A stretch of DNA of 5,646 bases from an uncultured Clostridia bacterium (lineage in GTDB: Bacteria > Bacillota > Clostridia > Oscillospirales > Acutalibacteraceae). The notes below the pieces were generated by a model. It was not told the DNA's origin, ran no database searches, and worked only from the letters and a program-made list of their open reading frames with translations. Both the position numbers and the translations under genes were made by a program. The stretch is taken from assembly GCA_947626485.1 (NCBI GenBank), contig CANQSG010000128.1, positions 1 to 5,646 on the forward strand. The letters run 5' to 3'. Shown piece after piece: positions 5,337 to 5,646 of this stretch (position 1 is its first letter; each line of letters opens with the position of its first letter).

Positions 5337-5646
5337 CCGCGTTCCTCCTCCATGGGATAATGGCGCAAAAAGGGGCGTTCGAGCCGCCGGCGCAGCCGGA
5401 AGCTCCAGCCGTTCTCGGGCGCGATGGGGGTCAGCAAGATCGTCTTGACGCCGGCGAGGTGACCGCCGAGCATATCGGTAAAGAGCTGATCGCCGACGAT
5501 CGCGACCTGTTTGCGCGGCAATTTTAACCGCCGGGCGGCGCGCAGATAGCCGAAGGGCAGCGGCTTTGCGCTGCGCGACTGGTACGGCAGGTCGATCTTC
5601 TGCGCAAAGGGCTCGACGCGGCGGGCGGGCGCGTTGGAAAGCAGCA
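5333..5646 (-). CDS. yqeG: YqeG-family HAD IIIA-type phosphatase (5' end outside window)
   Basis: C-terminal 103 residues of a HAD-superfamily phosphatase; the start and the nucleophile motif (DxD) lie beyond the right edge. Seen: motif II LLSNAP at the edge, the motif III lysine in SRSAKPLPFGYLRAA, motif IV in VAIVGDQLFTDMLGGHLAG, then the TILLTPIAPENGW and RRRLERPFLRHY tail typical of YqeG. The family is related to yeast Gep4 and plant PGPP1, phosphatidylglycerophosphate phosphatases of cardiolipin/PG synthesis. A lipid-phosphate role here is plausible but inferred. A TTG at 5521 could mimic a start, but the homologous sequence clearly continues upstream of it without a stop to the edge. 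The stop overlaps the following TIM-barrel start as ATGA, making this the first visible cistron of a coupled string. Confidence 0.92.
   Translation of the reverse strand, partial: LLSNAPARRVEPFAQKIDLPYQSRSAKPLPFGYLRAARRLKLPRKQVAIVGDQLFTDMLGGHLAGVKTILLTPIAPENGWSFRLRRRLERPFLRHYPMEEERG

Noticed and set aside
5333..5521. Short 62-residue gene starting at TTG 5521
   Set aside because: YqeG homology (LLSNAP, SAKPLPFGY) continues upstream in the same frame to the window edge, so this is only the tail of a longer gene.
1..5646. Mobile elements, CRISPR arrays, tRNA or rRNA genes
   Set aside because: No direct-repeat arrays, terminal inverted repeats, transposase or integrase motifs, or tRNA-like cloverleaf were seen. 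Coding density is near complete with housekeeping genes.

Overview
The window is a compact, GC-rich (over 60 % by eye) bacterial chromosome segment in which every supported gene lies on the minus strand. Read 5'->3' on that strand it runs from the right edge to the left: yqeG (5' end cut off by the window), an endonuclease IV-like TIM-barrel protein, aroQ, an M24 Xaa-Pro peptidase of the YqhT type, efp, a CD1247-type acidic Cys-rich protein, a rho-independent terminator, a PAP2 phosphatase, ispD and ispF. The aroQ-yqhT-efp order matches Bacillus subtilis (yqhS-yqhT-efp). Together with the CD1247-type gene after efp, strong GGAGG-type ribosome binding sites and a perfect sigma-A/sigma-70 promoter, this points to a GC-rich member of the Clostridia (Oscillospiraceae/Ruminococcaceae-like). 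The exact genus cannot be read from this sequence.

Region 1 (5646-2981): four genes form a tight translationally coupled string. Each junction is a 4-nt ATGA overlap of stop and start. They encode a HAD phosphatase, a TIM-barrel metalloenzyme-like protein, 3-dehydroquinate dehydratase (shikimate pathway) and a dinuclear-metal peptidase.

Region 2 (3022-1898): a perfect TTGACA-N17-TATAAT promoter is embedded in the last codons of yqhT. It should start a transcript with a short leader, which can form an 8-bp hairpin just upstream of the efp ribosome binding site. This unit carries efp (translation elongation factor P) and the CD1247-type gene, and ends at a strong hairpin with a T6 tract.

Region 3 (1896-40): a PAP2-family membrane phosphatase, ispD and ispF, again joined by ATGA overlaps. 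The latter two are consecutive-pathway enzymes of non-mevalonate (MEP) isoprenoid synthesis. The PAP2 ribosome binding site starts one base after the terminator T-tract, so no promoter fits between them. Expression must come from read-through or from a start site further upstream.

This is largely a housekeeping region. I found no mobile element, CRISPR array, tRNA or rRNA, and no evidence for an entirely new system. The most interesting points are the embedded efp promoter with its 5' hairpin, the terminator abutting the PAP2-ispDF cistrons, the Cys-rich acidic CD1247-type protein, and the altered metal-ligand position in the TIM-barrel protein.
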